Shown here piece by piece: positions 32,977 through 41,642 of a stretch of 64,000 bases of DNA. The DNA is from an uncultured Lachnospiraceae bacterium (lineage in GTDB: Bacteria; Bacillota; Clostridia; Lachnospirales; Lachnospiraceae). Position numbers and translations under genes: made by a program. The first letter of the stretch is position 1; every line of letters begins with the position of its first letter. The stretch covers positions 1 to 64,000 of the forward strand of contig CALWLY010000016.1 in the NCBI GenBank assembly GCA_944381635.1. Direction: 5' to 3'. A model generated the notes under the pieces. It did no database searches. It had not been told where the DNA came from and saw only the letters and a program-made list of their open reading frames with translations.

Positions 32977-35619
32977 ATGGATAAGAAATGGAAAGGTTTA
33001 TCTGACGCTCAGGTGGAAGAGAGCCGAAAAAAGTATGGCAGCAACCATATTAAAGAAGCAGAACCCCAGACATTCTGGCAGCAGTTTCTGGAAGGTTTTC
33101 AGGACCCGATGATCCGTATTCTTTGTGTCATTGCGGTCATCATGCTCATCATGTTTTTTACAGGACATGGAGAATGGTATGAACCGGTGGGAACCATCAT
33201 CGCGATTTTGCTTGTAAACTTTGTTTCCGCAAAAACGGGAGTTTCCAACGACAAGGCGTACCGCAAGCTGAAAGAGTCCCAGAAAAAGGATATGGCCAAG
33301 GTAATCCGTAACGGTGTAGTCACTGTCATTGAAGTGGACGACCTGGTTGTGGGGGATATTGTAGTACTGCAGTCCGGAGATAAGATTCTGGCAGACGGCG
33401 TTCTGGTGGACGGAAAACTGTCTGTGGACAACAGCGCTTTGAACGGAGAGGCAGAGGAATGTAAAAAAGATGCAGCTCCGGAAGGATTTAAAATTCCGGA
33501 TGAGATTACCGGCGATACTTTTGTGGATGCTCACAGTCTGTTCCGCAGCGCTACCGTTTTGGATGGAGAAGGCTATATGCTCATCCAGAAGGTAGGCGAA
33601 AGCACCATGACAGGTAAAATGGCCAAGGACATGGAAGACAAAGAGCCGGATTCCCCGCTGAAAGTAAAACTGAACAAGCTGGCTAATCAGATTTCCGTAT
33701 TCGGATATGTAGGCGCTATTGTCATAGCTTTGGCTTATTTTATTCACTATATCTGGATGGCAGGTTCTTTCTCAGCATATTTTGCTCAGGGATGGGTTGA
33801 AGTGCTGCAGGGAGTTTTAAGTGCAGTTACCGTGGCCATCACCATTATTGTATGTGCGGTTCCTGAAGGACTTCCGCTTGTTATTGCTCTGGTTTTGATG
33901 CAGAATACCGGAAAGCTTTACAAAGTAAACGTACTTGTTCGTAAATCCATCGGTATCGAGACAGCAGGTTCTCTGAACATTCTCTTCAGTGATAAAACAG
34001 GTACCATCACAAAGGGCCAGCTGGAAGTAGTGGAATTTTTTGACGGCGCAGGAAAAGTGCTGGATGTGCAGGGAAGTGCTTCCGCCACAGCAATCAAGGG
34101 AAACCTGGATTTATGTATCGGAAAAAATACAGGAGCCATGTTTGATGACAAACATCAGGTTATCGGCGGAAATATGACAGACCAGGCTCTGTTAAAATTC
34201 CTGGGAGAGACTACTTATCAGGCTCTTGCAGACAACAAAGACTGTGAAGTGACACAGCTTCAGGAATTCAACAGTGCCAATAAATTCAGCCAGGCTTACA
34301 TTGAGTCTATGGACAGAACTTTCTATAAGGGCGCTCCGGAGAGAATTCTGGCTAAAGCCAAAAAGTATCTGACAGAGAACGGCGAGGAGGTTGCTCTGGA
34401 TGAAAGTGTTGTCAACCAAAAAATTGACGAACTGGCAAACCGTGCGATGCGTGTTCTGGCTTTTGGATATTCGAAAAAACAGATGGTCAGAGACGAGATC
34501 AATGACGATATCGTTCTGGTAGGCTTCGTGGGAATCCGTGATGATGTAAGACCGGAAGCAAAAGAAGCAATCGAGGAAGTTCAGGCAGCAGGCATTCAGG
34601 TTGTCATGATTACCGGTGACCGCAAGGAAACAGCCGTAGCGATTGCAAAAGAAGCAGGGCTTTTTAAAGGCGGAGACGATATCGCGATCACTTCTGCGGA
34701 ACTCAATGCCATGACCGACGATGAGATCAAAGCAAAGATCAAAAATATCCGTGTTATCTCCAGAGCTCTTCCTACAGATAAGAGCCGTATGGTGCGTATC
34801 TGCCAGGAACTGAACCTGGTAGTAGGTATGACAGGTGACGGTGTCAACGACAGCCCGGCACTGAAACGTGCGGATGTAGGTTTTGCTATGGGAAGCGGTA
34901 CGGAAGTTGCCAAAGAAGCCGGAAAACTGGTTATTTTGGATGACAACTTCAATTCCATCAAAAATGCGGTATGGTACGGCCGTACGCTTTACATCAACAT
35001 TTTGAAATTCTGTAAGATGCAGCTTGTTATCAACGTGGCAGCAGTTCTTGTTTCTGCAATCTGTCCGTTTATCGGAATCGAAGCTCCGCTTAAGGTAACG
35101 CACCTTCTGTGGATCAACCTGTGTATGGACAGTCTTGCTTCCATTATGTTTGCAAGCGAACCTGCACTTCCGAAATACATGAGAATGAAGCCCAGAAGAC
35201 GAGACGAGAGTATTATCAGCAAACCTATGGCAATTCAGATCGGCATTATGGGCGGCTGGCTGACACTGATCAGTATTCTGTGGTTCAAAGTTCCGGTATT
35301 TGCTACCTTCTTTGACAGCACCGAACAGTTTTACACCGGTTACTTCTGTATGTTCGTATTTGCCTTCATGGTCAACGCATGGAACGTAAGAAGCGACGGG
35401 CCCAATGTATTTGAGGATTTGAAAGAAAATCCCATGTTCTGGAAAATGTGGCTGCTGATCATTCTTGTACAGGTAGTCATGGTATCCATCGGCGGCGTTG
35501 TGGGAGAAATCTTCAGCTGCGTACGCTTTGGATTAAGCGGTTGGCTCATTGTTATCTTAATGGCGTTGACTATGTATCCGGTAGATTTGATTCGTAAATT
35601 CTTAACAAGAAAAAGATAA
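32977..35619 (+). CDS. Calcium-translocating P-type ATPase, PMCA type
   Basis: 880 residues. Exports Ca2+ (possibly other divalent ions) at the cost of ATP. The phosphorylation motif is DKTGTIT with Asp339, the actuator loop appears as LNGEAEE (in place of TGE, DNSALNGEAEE), the nucleotide-binding KGAPER and the hinge TGDGVNDSPALKRADVGFAMG are present, and M4 has AVPEGLPLVIAL as in P2-type calcium pumps. About ten membrane helices. Start ATG 32977 is behind GAGGAGAG. Position right after three TerD calcium-binding proteins suggests joint calcium or metal handling, standing where TerC usually is. Confidence 0.93.
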   Translation: MDKKWKGLSDAQVEESRKKYGSNHIKEAEPQTFWQQFLEGFQDPMIRILCVIAVIMLIMFFTGHGEWYEPVGTIIAILLVNFVSAKTGVSNDKAYRKLKESQKKDMAKVIRNGVVTVIEVDDLVVGDIVVLQSGDKILADGVLVDGKLSVDNSALNGEAEECKKDAAPEGFKIPDEITGDTFVDAHSLFRSATVLDGEGYMLIQKVGESTMTGKMAKDMEDKEPDSPLKVKLNKLANQISVFGYVGAIVIALAYFIHYIWMAGSFSAYFAQGWVEVLQGVLSAVTVAITIIVCAVPEGLPLVIALVLMQNTGKLYKVNVLVRKSIGIETAGSLNILFSDKTGTITKGQLEVVEFFDGAGKVLDVQGSASATAIKGNLDLCIGKNTGAMFDDKHQVIGGNMTDQALLKFLGETTYQALADNKDCEVTQLQEFNSANKFSQAYIESMDRTFYKGAPERILAKAKKYLTENGEEVALDESVVNQKIDELANRAMRVLAFGYSKKQMVRDEINDDIVLVGFVGIRDDVRPEAKEAIEEVQAAGIQVVMITGDRKETAVAIAKEAGLFKGGDDIAITSAELNAMTDDEIKAKIKNIRVISRALPTDKSRMVRICQELNLVVGMTGDGVNDSPALKRADVGFAMGSGTEVAKEAGKLVILDDNFNSIKNAVWYGRTLYINILKFCKMQLVINVAAVLVSAICPFIGIEAPLKVTHLLWINLCMDSLASIMFASEPALPKYMRMKPRRRDESIISKPMAIQIGIMGGWLTLISILWFKVPVFATFFDSTEQFYTGYFCMFVFAFMVNAWNVRSDGPNVFEDLKENPMFWKMWLLIILVQVVMVSIGGVVGEIFSCVRFGLSGWLIVILMALTMYPVDLIRKFLTRKR

Positions 35620-35654
35620 ATTTGGAATTAGAATGAATTAGGATAAAAATATAA

Positions 35655-35698
35655 AAAGAGTCTATGTTTCATGAAAAAGTGAAGCATAGACTTTTTTT
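35655..35698 (+). terminator. Terminator of the calcium ATPase gene
   Basis: AGTCTATG (35659-35666) with GCATAGACT (35684-35692) and inner TTCA/TGAA pairing, followed by seven T. This ends the plus-strand Ter operon. Confidence 0.85.
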
Positions 35699-35699
35699 A

Positions 35700-35758
35700 T
35701 TATGTTGCCTGACGGCAACCGCGCTCGGCGCAGTGTGCACCAAGGTGCACACTTTTTA
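35700..35758. repeat. R2 repeat, 3' fragment
   Basis: GTTGCC-TGAC-GGCAAC hairpin, CGCGCTCGGCGC and the terminal hairpin AGTGTGCACC-AA-GGTGCACACT with T5 match the 3' half of the R2 element. The 5' palindrome is absent, its place taken by the terminator before it. Confidence 0.7.
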
Positions 35759-35940
35759 CTTTTCCCTCAAAAGGTTAACTTATGCTTAACAAAGAATTGA
35801 TGATAGCTTGATAGATACGGCAAATAAGTTTTTTTATAATAATTCCAGTGTAAAGAAAACAGGAGAACGGCCGGATACGAAAAAGAAAAATTTTTTCAGA
35901 CAAGGCTGTTTTGGAAGATCAGAAAAGGAAGGGAAGAAAA

Positions 35941-36711
35941 ATGCTGGAACTGAAGCATGTAAAAAAATCTTATGATAATGTAACCATATTAAACGACATC
36001 AATTTAAAAATTGAAGACGGAGAAATCGTTTCTATTTTGGGACCTTCCGGATGTGGAAAAACAACGCTTTTGAATCTGATCCTGGGACTTACCCAGGTGG
36101 ACGAGGGAGAGATTATTTTCGGCGGCGAGGATATTACCAACGTTCCCATGGAAAAGAGAGGATTCAATATCGTATTTCAGGATTATGCGCTGTTCCCCAA
36201 TTTAAATGTATACAAAAATATCACTTACGGACTGAGAAACCGTCCGGATATTTCCACAAAACAGGAAGTGGAAGATATGATTGATCTTTTAGGATTGCGG
36301 GAGCATCTGAATAAAAAAATCGAACAGCTTTCCGGAGGTCAGAAGCAGAGGGTAGCGCTGGCGAGAACCATGGTGATGAAGCCGAAGATTCTGCTTTTGG
36401 ATGAGCCTTTAAGCGCTCTGGACGGGGTGATCAAAGAGTCCATCAAAGAAAAGATCAAAGAAATTGCGAGAGATTTTCATCTGACCACAATCATTGTAAC
36501 CCACGATCCGGAAGAAGCGCTCACACTGTCTGACAAGGTTATGATCGTAAATCATGGAACGATTTCTCAGTATGGAGCACCGGAAGAGATCATTACAGCA
36601 CCTCAGAATAACTTTGTAAAAGAATTCATTCTCAATCAGCTTCAGATCAAGAGAAACAATATTTTTGCACTCTTCCATCAGGATTTCACAAAAGAAGCAC
36701 AGGCGGTTTAA
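35941..36711 (+). CDS. ABC importer ATP-binding protein (iron/polyamine/phosphonate type)
   Basis: 256 residues from ATG 35941, behind AAGGGAAG; a longer in-frame start at 35911 is less well placed. Walker A LGPSGCGKTTLL, Q-loop VFQDYALFPNLNVYKNITY, signature QLSGGQKQRVALARTMV and Walker B LLLDEPLSALDG are typical of the Fe3+/spermidine/sulfate importer subgroup. The C-terminus lacks a full TOBE domain. The permease starts 3 bases after its stop and the binding protein follows, forming a complete importer operon. A TATAAT box at 35835-35840 is the likely promoter. Confidence 0.92.
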   Translation: MLELKHVKKSYDNVTILNDINLKIEDGEIVSILGPSGCGKTTLLNLILGLTQVDEGEIIFGGEDITNVPMEKRGFNIVFQDYALFPNLNVYKNITYGLRNRPDISTKQEVEDMIDLLGLREHLNKKIEQLSGGQKQRVALARTMVMKPKILLLDEPLSALDGVIKESIKEKIKEIARDFHLTTIIVTHDPEEALTLSDKVMIVNHGTISQYGAPEEIITAPQNNFVKEFILNQLQIKRNNIFALFHQDFTKEAQAV

Positions 36712-36714
36712 AAG

Positions 36715-38346
36715 ATGATCAGGAAAGAAAAAGAAATAAAAGTTATCTATACCCTGGTGCTGGCAATTTTTGCAGTGTTTCTGGCAGTTCCCGTTTTAAG
36801 ACTGCTGACAGAATCTTTTGTGGGTGAGAGCGGAATCAGTATCGCCAACTATGTAGAGGTAGTTGCCGGAAAAGGGTTTTTAACAGCTCTCGGAAACAGC
36901 GTGAAGGTTTCGCTGGCCAGCGCCCTTTGCTCTACGGTACTGGCATTTCTGCTGGCTTACACCGTACAGTACACAAATCTACATAAAAATTTCAAGAAAG
37001 TGATCCGGACTCTGGCAGTGCTTCCTATGCTGCTTCCTACCATTACCTATGGCTTTGCCATTATCTACTCTTTCGGAAAGCAGGGACTTCTGACCAGACT
37101 TCTGGGAGGTCAGCCCTTTGAAATCTATGGATTCTGGGGACTGATGTTTGGCTATGTAATCTATACTCTGCCTATATCCTTTATGCTGATACTCAACACC
37201 ATGGGATTTATCGATAAAAAATTCATGGTTGTATCCAGAGTGATGGGAGATCATGCATTCCGCACATTCTGGCAGACAATTATCCGCCCTCTGGCGGGAA
37301 CTCTTGCAGCTTCTCTTGTGCAGTGCTTTTTCCTCTGTTTTACAGACTACGGAATTCCGGCGTCGGTGGGAGGACAGTATGACGTAGTTGCTACGGTTTT
37401 GTACAACGAAATGCTGGGAAGCGTGCCCAACTTCCAGAGAGGCGCCGTAGTTGCCATGATGATGCTGGTGCCCTCCATTTTAAGTATCGCCCTTTTAAAA
37501 TTCCTGGAGCGCTACAACGTGCGCTACAACAAAATTTCGGAGATAGAATTTAAGAAAAATTATGTCAGAGACGGCGCATGTGCCGTTGCATCAACGCTTA
37601 TCATCCTGACAGTTCTGGCCATATTCGCAGTTATTTTTGTAGTTCCCTTTGTGGAAGAATGGCCTTACAAGACGAACTTTACCTTAGAGCATTTGATGGA
37701 TGTTCTGAACGATCAGAGCCTTTTCGGGGTTTATAAAAACTCTATTTTCGTGGCAGTGTGCACAGCTTTCCTTGGTCTGTTTGTCACTTACGGGGCAGCG
37801 CTGGCTACAGCCCGCAGCAAAATGGGCGAAAAATTCAAGGCTGTCATCGACGGAATCGCGCTTGTCACAAACACCATACCGGGAATGGTAATCGGTATCG
37901 CTTTTATGTTTATCTTTTCCGGCACGCCATTGCAGAACACCTTCCTTCTGATTATCGTATGTAACGTGGTGCATTTCTTCTCCACGCCTTACCTTATGAT
38001 GAAAAACTCCCTGTCGAAGCTGAACAATTCCTGGGAAACGACAGCTTCTCTTATGGGAGATACCTGGATCAAAACGATAGTGCGAATTGTTACGCCGAAT
38101 ATGTTTTCCACGATCCTTGAAGTGTTTAGCTACTACTTTATCAATGCCATGGTAACCGTCAGCGCCGTAATTTTCATTGCGGGAGCAAGAACCATGGTTA
38201 TCACTACCAAAATTAAGGAACTTCAGTACTACACCAAGTTTAATGAAGTATTTGTCTTATCGTTATTCATTCTCGCTACCAACCTTGCAGTAAAAGGGGT
38301 TTTGGGAATTATGGATTATAAAAGAAATGGAAAAAAGGAGAAATAA
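36715..38346 (+). CDS. ABC importer permease, two fused domains
   Basis: 543 residues with about twelve membrane helices in two homologous halves, as in FbpB/ThiP/AEP-type permeases. Each half carries an EAA-like coupling loop, e.g. SRVMGDHAFRTFWQTIIRPL and ASLMGDTWIKTIVRIVTPNM. It forms the channel for the ATPase upstream and the lipoprotein downstream. The substrate is not evident from the sequence; ferric iron, phosphonate or thiamine-like compounds are the usual ones for this architecture. Confidence 0.9.
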   Translation: MIRKEKEIKVIYTLVLAIFAVFLAVPVLRLLTESFVGESGISIANYVEVVAGKGFLTALGNSVKVSLASALCSTVLAFLLAYTVQYTNLHKNFKKVIRTLAVLPMLLPTITYGFAIIYSFGKQGLLTRLLGGQPFEIYGFWGLMFGYVIYTLPISFMLILNTMGFIDKKFMVVSRVMGDHAFRTFWQTIIRPLAGTLAASLVQCFFLCFTDYGIPASVGGQYDVVATVLYNEMLGSVPNFQRGAVVAMMMLVPSILSIALLKFLERYNVRYNKISEIEFKKNYVRDGACAVASTLIILTVLAIFAVIFVVPFVEEWPYKTNFTLEHLMDVLNDQSLFGVYKNSIFVAVCTAFLGLFVTYGAALATARSKMGEKFKAVIDGIALVTNTIPGMVIGIAFMFIFSGTPLQNTFLLIIVCNVVHFFSTPYLMMKNSLSKLNNSWETTASLMGDTWIKTIVRIVTPNMFSTILEVFSYYFINAMVTVSAVIFIAGARTMVITTKIKELQYYTKFNEVFVLSLFILATNLAVKGVLGIMDYKRNGKKEK

Positions 38347-38352
38347 GAAATT

Positions 38353-39360
38353 ATGAGAGCAAAGAAAGCAGCAGCATTTATTCTGACAGGAGCCCTTCTT
38401 ACAGGCATGTTGGGCGTAACAGGATGCGGAGCCAGCCAGGCATCCGCAGCTTCCGGTGAAGAAGTGATCATCTATTCCAACGCGGACGATGAGGCAGTGG
38501 AAGCTATGAAAAAAACACTGGATGAAAACGGATACGAAGGAAAATATCTGTTTCAGACATTCGGAACTTCCGAGCTTGGCGGCAAAGTAATCGCTGAGGG
38601 AACAGATATCGAGGCAGATGTGCTCACTTTAAGTACTTTTTATCTGGACAGCGCACAGGAACAGCAGAACATGTTCCAGAAACTTAACTTTGACTATACT
38701 CTGTTAAATGCAGACGAACAGAGAGATTACTGTGCACCTATCACTTCTCAGGAAGGAACGATCATCGTAAATACCGAAGTGCTGGCAGAGAACGGACTGG
38801 CTATGCCCACATCTTTGAAAGACCTGACCAATCCGGAATACAAAGATCTGGTATCCGTTACAGATATCAAAAGTTCTTCCACTGCATGGCTTCTGATTCA
38901 GGCATTAGTCAGTGAATACGGCGAAGATGGAGCAAAAGAAGTTCTGACAGGTATTTACCAGAATGCAGGCCCTCACATCGAAACATCAGGTTCCGCTCCT
39001 TTAAAGAAAGTGCGTGCCGGTGAAGTGGCTGTAGGTTTCGGCTTAAGACAGCAGGCAGTGGCAGATAAGGCAGACGGTCTTCCGGTAGACTTTGTGGATC
39101 CTACAGAAGGAAATTTCTCCTTAACCGAATCCATCGCTGTTGTGGACAAAGGAGAGGATACCAATCCTTTGGCGCAGGAAATGGCAGAATGCATCATAAC
39201 AAAGGGAAGAAGCGAACTGCAGAAATACTATCCCAATGCTATTTACGAAGGCGAAACCACTGACGAAGAAAACAGCTCCGCTTATCCCAAAGTATTTCCG
39301 GAACCTCTGACTCTGGAACTGCTTGAAAAACATCAGGAGCTGTCAGAAAGCTGCAAATAA
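38353..39360 (+). CDS. Extracellular solute-binding lipoprotein of the ABC importer
   Basis: 335 residues. Lipoprotein signal with lipobox VTGC (Cys25), so anchored to the outer face of the membrane. The mature part begins with the family-1 binding-protein strand EEVIIYSNADDEAVEAMKKT, followed by GTSELGGKVIAEGTDIEADV and GAGPHIETSGSAPLKKV-like segments (NAGPHIETSGSAPL) seen in iron(III) and 2-aminoethylphosphonate binding proteins. Lies 6 bases after the permease. The ligand is undetermined. Confidence 0.9.
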   Translation: MRAKKAAAFILTGALLTGMLGVTGCGASQASAASGEEVIIYSNADDEAVEAMKKTLDENGYEGKYLFQTFGTSELGGKVIAEGTDIEADVLTLSTFYLDSAQEQQNMFQKLNFDYTLLNADEQRDYCAPITSQEGTIIVNTEVLAENGLAMPTSLKDLTNPEYKDLVSVTDIKSSSTAWLLIQALVSEYGEDGAKEVLTGIYQNAGPHIETSGSAPLKKVRAGEVAVGFGLRQQAVADKADGLPVDFVDPTEGNFSLTESIAVVDKGEDTNPLAQEMAECIITKGRSELQKYYPNAIYEGETTDEENSSAYPKVFPEPLTLELLEKHQELSESCK

Positions 39361-39464
39361 ACAGCTTGATCATGCCAAAGCATTTAAAGGCATCATAAAA
39401 GCAAATACGTTTAAATTTTACTTCGTCCTGATATAAAAAATAAAATAGAGTAGAAATAAAAAAG

Positions 39465-39568
39465 AAAAAGCATCCCGGAAATGAAAACCGTTGTCTTTTC
39501 CTGAAAGTTTGTGATACTTCATGAACTGTTTGCAAAAGAGACAGGCAGAATTTCCCGGATGCCTTTTT
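39465..39568. repeat. R4 long-loop hairpin, copy b
   Basis: AAAAAGCATCCCGGAAAT (from 39465) pairs with ATTTCCCGGATGCCTTTTT (to about 39568) with a bulge. The loop of about 70 bases includes AACTGTTTGCAAAAGAG, similar to the loop of copy a (5453-5574). It ends with T5 and probably terminates the importer operon. Confidence 0.65.
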
Positions 39569-39611
39569 CGGTTTTAGTGCCCTATTTTCCCCGTTTATGT
39601 TAGAATAAAAA

Positions 39612-39660
39612 CAAGAATTGCGGGAGTGCGCAGCGCAAAACAATTTGTTGGGCAATTTTT
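39612..39660. repeat. Single unit related to the 50.4-kb tandem repeat
   Basis: GAATTGCGGGAGTGCGCAGC followed by GCAAAACAATTT resembles the hairpin half of the 98-bp unit (GATTGCGGGAGCGCGAGGCG, GGAGCAATCC). It lies just before the ATP-grasp gene, after a possible extended -10 (TGTTAGAAT ending 39606). Confidence 0.5.
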
Positions 39661-39705
39661 GACCTTGATATTAGAAAAAAGAAAAACAGAGTACAGGAGC
39701 GAAAA

Positions 39706-40749
39706 ATGGCACAGGAAAAAATAAGAGTATGGTTTAATCACTGGTTCAGTACGGTGTACGACATTATCAATCTTTTAAAAGAAGGAGAGGATCGTTTTTA
39801 TATCATTTCCACCAACCAGAATCCCGATGCGGTTATGAAAGAAGTGAGCGATGAATTTTATGTGGAACCCCAATTACACGGCGAGGATTACGTGAACTAC
39901 TGTCTGGATTTTTGCAGAAGTCACAAAATTCAGATTTTCATTCCAAGAAAAAATCAGCCGGATCTTGCAGGAGAGTTAAAACGTTTTCAGGATGCAGGCG
40001 TCAGGGTTCTGATGGAACCGGACGAAACAAAGATCAGAACTTTAAACGATAAGAGAAAGACTTATGAATTATTTGAAAAACTCCAAATTGGCAGAATACC
40101 GCCCTACCGGATCGTAACCGATGCAGACGCTTTTGAGAAAGCATACTGGGATCTGAAAAAAGAAAACAATCGTGTCTGTTTTAAGTTTGTGCAGGATGAG
40201 GGAGGAATGAGTTTCCGGGTTGTGGATGATAAAATCATACGCTACCAGGGACTGTTTTCTTCTCCGGGCCGGAAAATTACCCTGGAACAGACCTTGGAGG
40301 CATTGAGAGAGCAGGAACATTTTCCGGAGCTTATGGTGATGCCCTACCTTGATGGAAAGGAAATCAGCGTAGACTGTTTGAATACCGCAGCAGGATTGAT
40401 TGCCATTCCCAGAGAAAAAGGAAATACCAGAGTGGAAAAAATTGTTTTTCCCCGGGAAATCCTGGAAACCTGTGACCGTTTTTTTGAAAAATACGGATTA
40501 TATGGTCCCTGCAATATTCAGTTTCGGTATGATAAGGACACAGCGTATCTTTTGGAAGTCAATACACGGATGTCAGGAGGCGTGCAGCTTTCCTGTGTCG
40601 GAACAGGCGTAAATATTCCCAAAGTGGCGGTCTGTGCTCTTTTGGGGGAAGAACTTCCCTGGAGCTTACAGCGAAGGGAACAAAAAGTGTCTTACGTGGA
40701 AATGCCGGTGGTTTTATCGGATAAAATTTCGGAGGGAGCAAGAGAATGA
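39706..40749 (+). CDS. ATP-grasp enzyme of the Ter biosynthetic module
   Basis: 347 residues. An N-terminal Rossmann-like domain (VWFNHWFSTVYDIINLLKEG) is followed by the ATP-grasp core: LNDKRKTYELFEKLQIGRIP, VCFKFVQDEGGMSFRVVDDK, MVMPYLDGKEISVDCLN and AYLLEVNTRMSGGVQLSC (metal-binding Glu and Asn). Such enzymes join a carboxylate to an amine or thiol with ATP. The same ATP-grasp type recurs in Ter gene neighbourhoods with the PRTase, lyase and HAD genes. Its stop overlaps the HAD start by 4 bases (ATGA), so they are one operon; both are cut off from the rest of the locus by the ABC importer. Confidence 0.87.
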   Translation: MAQEKIRVWFNHWFSTVYDIINLLKEGEDRFYIISTNQNPDAVMKEVSDEFYVEPQLHGEDYVNYCLDFCRSHKIQIFIPRKNQPDLAGELKRFQDAGVRVLMEPDETKIRTLNDKRKTYELFEKLQIGRIPPYRIVTDADAFEKAYWDLKKENNRVCFKFVQDEGGMSFRVVDDKIIRYQGLFSSPGRKITLEQTLEALREQEHFPELMVMPYLDGKEISVDCLNTAAGLIAIPREKGNTRVEKIVFPREILETCDRFFEKYGLYGPCNIQFRYDKDTAYLLEVNTRMSGGVQLSCVGTGVNIPKVAVCALLGEELPWSLQRREQKVSYVEMPVVLSDKISEGARE

Positions 40750-41561
40750 GTCTTATTTTTTGCACGGATCTGGATAATACGCTGATTTACTCGTACCGGC
40801 ATGACATCGGCCGGGAGAAAATACTGGTGGAGAGAATGGAAGGAAAAGAACTTTCCTATATGACCCAAAAAAGCCTGGAACTTTTGCAGAAAATTTCAGC
40901 GGAATGTATGGTAATTCCTGTTACGACCCGTTCCCTGGCCCAGTATTCCAGAGTTCTTTTGGGAGACAGCGTGCCGATCACCTATGCACTTGCAGCAAAT
41001 GGAGGCATCCTTTTGGAAAACGGAGAACCGGTGAAAGAATGGTTTGAGGAAACGTTAAAAATTGTGGAGGAAGCGGATGAAGAGCTGGAAAAGGCGATTT
41101 TTTTCTTAAATCAGGATCCGGATGTGTGTATGGAAGTGAGAAAAGTAGACGGTTTGTTTGTCTATACCAAAAGTACGGACAGCCAGGCTTCCATAGACAG
41201 ACTGCGGGAAAAACTGGACGAAGAAAAAGTTTATCTGGATACCAATAGAGCAAAATTATATGTTTTTCCAAAAAAGCTGGATAAAGGTTCCTCCATACTG
41301 CGTCTTCGGGAATGGCTTTTCAAAAAGGGAGAGAAGCGGCAGATTCTTGCAGCCGGAGACAGCAAATTCGATAGGCCCATGCTGCTTGCAGCGGACAGAG
41401 GATTCTGCCCGGATACGCTTGTCATAGAAAACAGGGGACATATCACAGAATTTCCCAAATCAGAATTTACGCAAAAGACACTGGAAGAAGTGTGGCGCCT
41501 TGTCTGCAAAGAAAAGGCCGGCCTTTGCAGCACAGCCTCGGCTGATGGAAACAGGCGTTAG
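40746..41561 (+). CDS. HAD-superfamily hydrolase of the Ter module
   Basis: 271 residues. Motif I is FCTDLDNTLIYS with both catalytic Asp, motif II VITVTTRSLAQY-like (VIPVTTRSLAQY), and the C-terminal motif AAGDSKFDRPMLLAADRGFC supplies the magnesium-binding aspartates, as in C2-capped Cof/sucrose-phosphatase-type phosphatases. Probably dephosphorylates the module's intermediate or product (inference). Translationally coupled to the ATP-grasp gene. The last 15 residues (GLCSTASADGNRR) look unconserved. Confidence 0.87.
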   Translation: MSLIFCTDLDNTLIYSYRHDIGREKILVERMEGKELSYMTQKSLELLQKISAECMVIPVTTRSLAQYSRVLLGDSVPITYALAANGGILLENGEPVKEWFEETLKIVEEADEELEKAIFFLNQDPDVCMEVRKVDGLFVYTKSTDSQASIDRLREKLDEEKVYLDTNRAKLYVFPKKLDKGSSILRLREWLFKKGEKRQILAAGDSKFDRPMLLAADRGFCPDTLVIENRGHITEFPKSEFTQKTLEEVWRLVCKEKAGLCSTASADGNRR

Positions 41562-41584
41562 GGCCGGTTTACCAGGAGCGGGAC

Positions 41585-41600
41585 GTCTGTGCGCACAGAC
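41585..41600. other. Short palindrome between convergent genes
   Basis: CGTCTGTGCGCACAGACC contains the perfect palindrome GTCTGTGCGCACAGAC; an outer GCCGG/CCGGC pair surrounds it. It lies between the convergent HAD and lipoprotein genes and may help termination, though no long T-run follows. Confidence 0.4.
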
Positions 41601-41642
41601 CGGCAGGTTTGTTTGAAATAAGATATAAGAAAATCAGTGGGT

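Noticed and set aside
32977..35619. Minus-strand frames of 70-300 codons opposite the calcium ATPase
   Set aside because: They mirror the codon bias of a clearly conserved plus-strand gene with complete P-type ATPase motifs.
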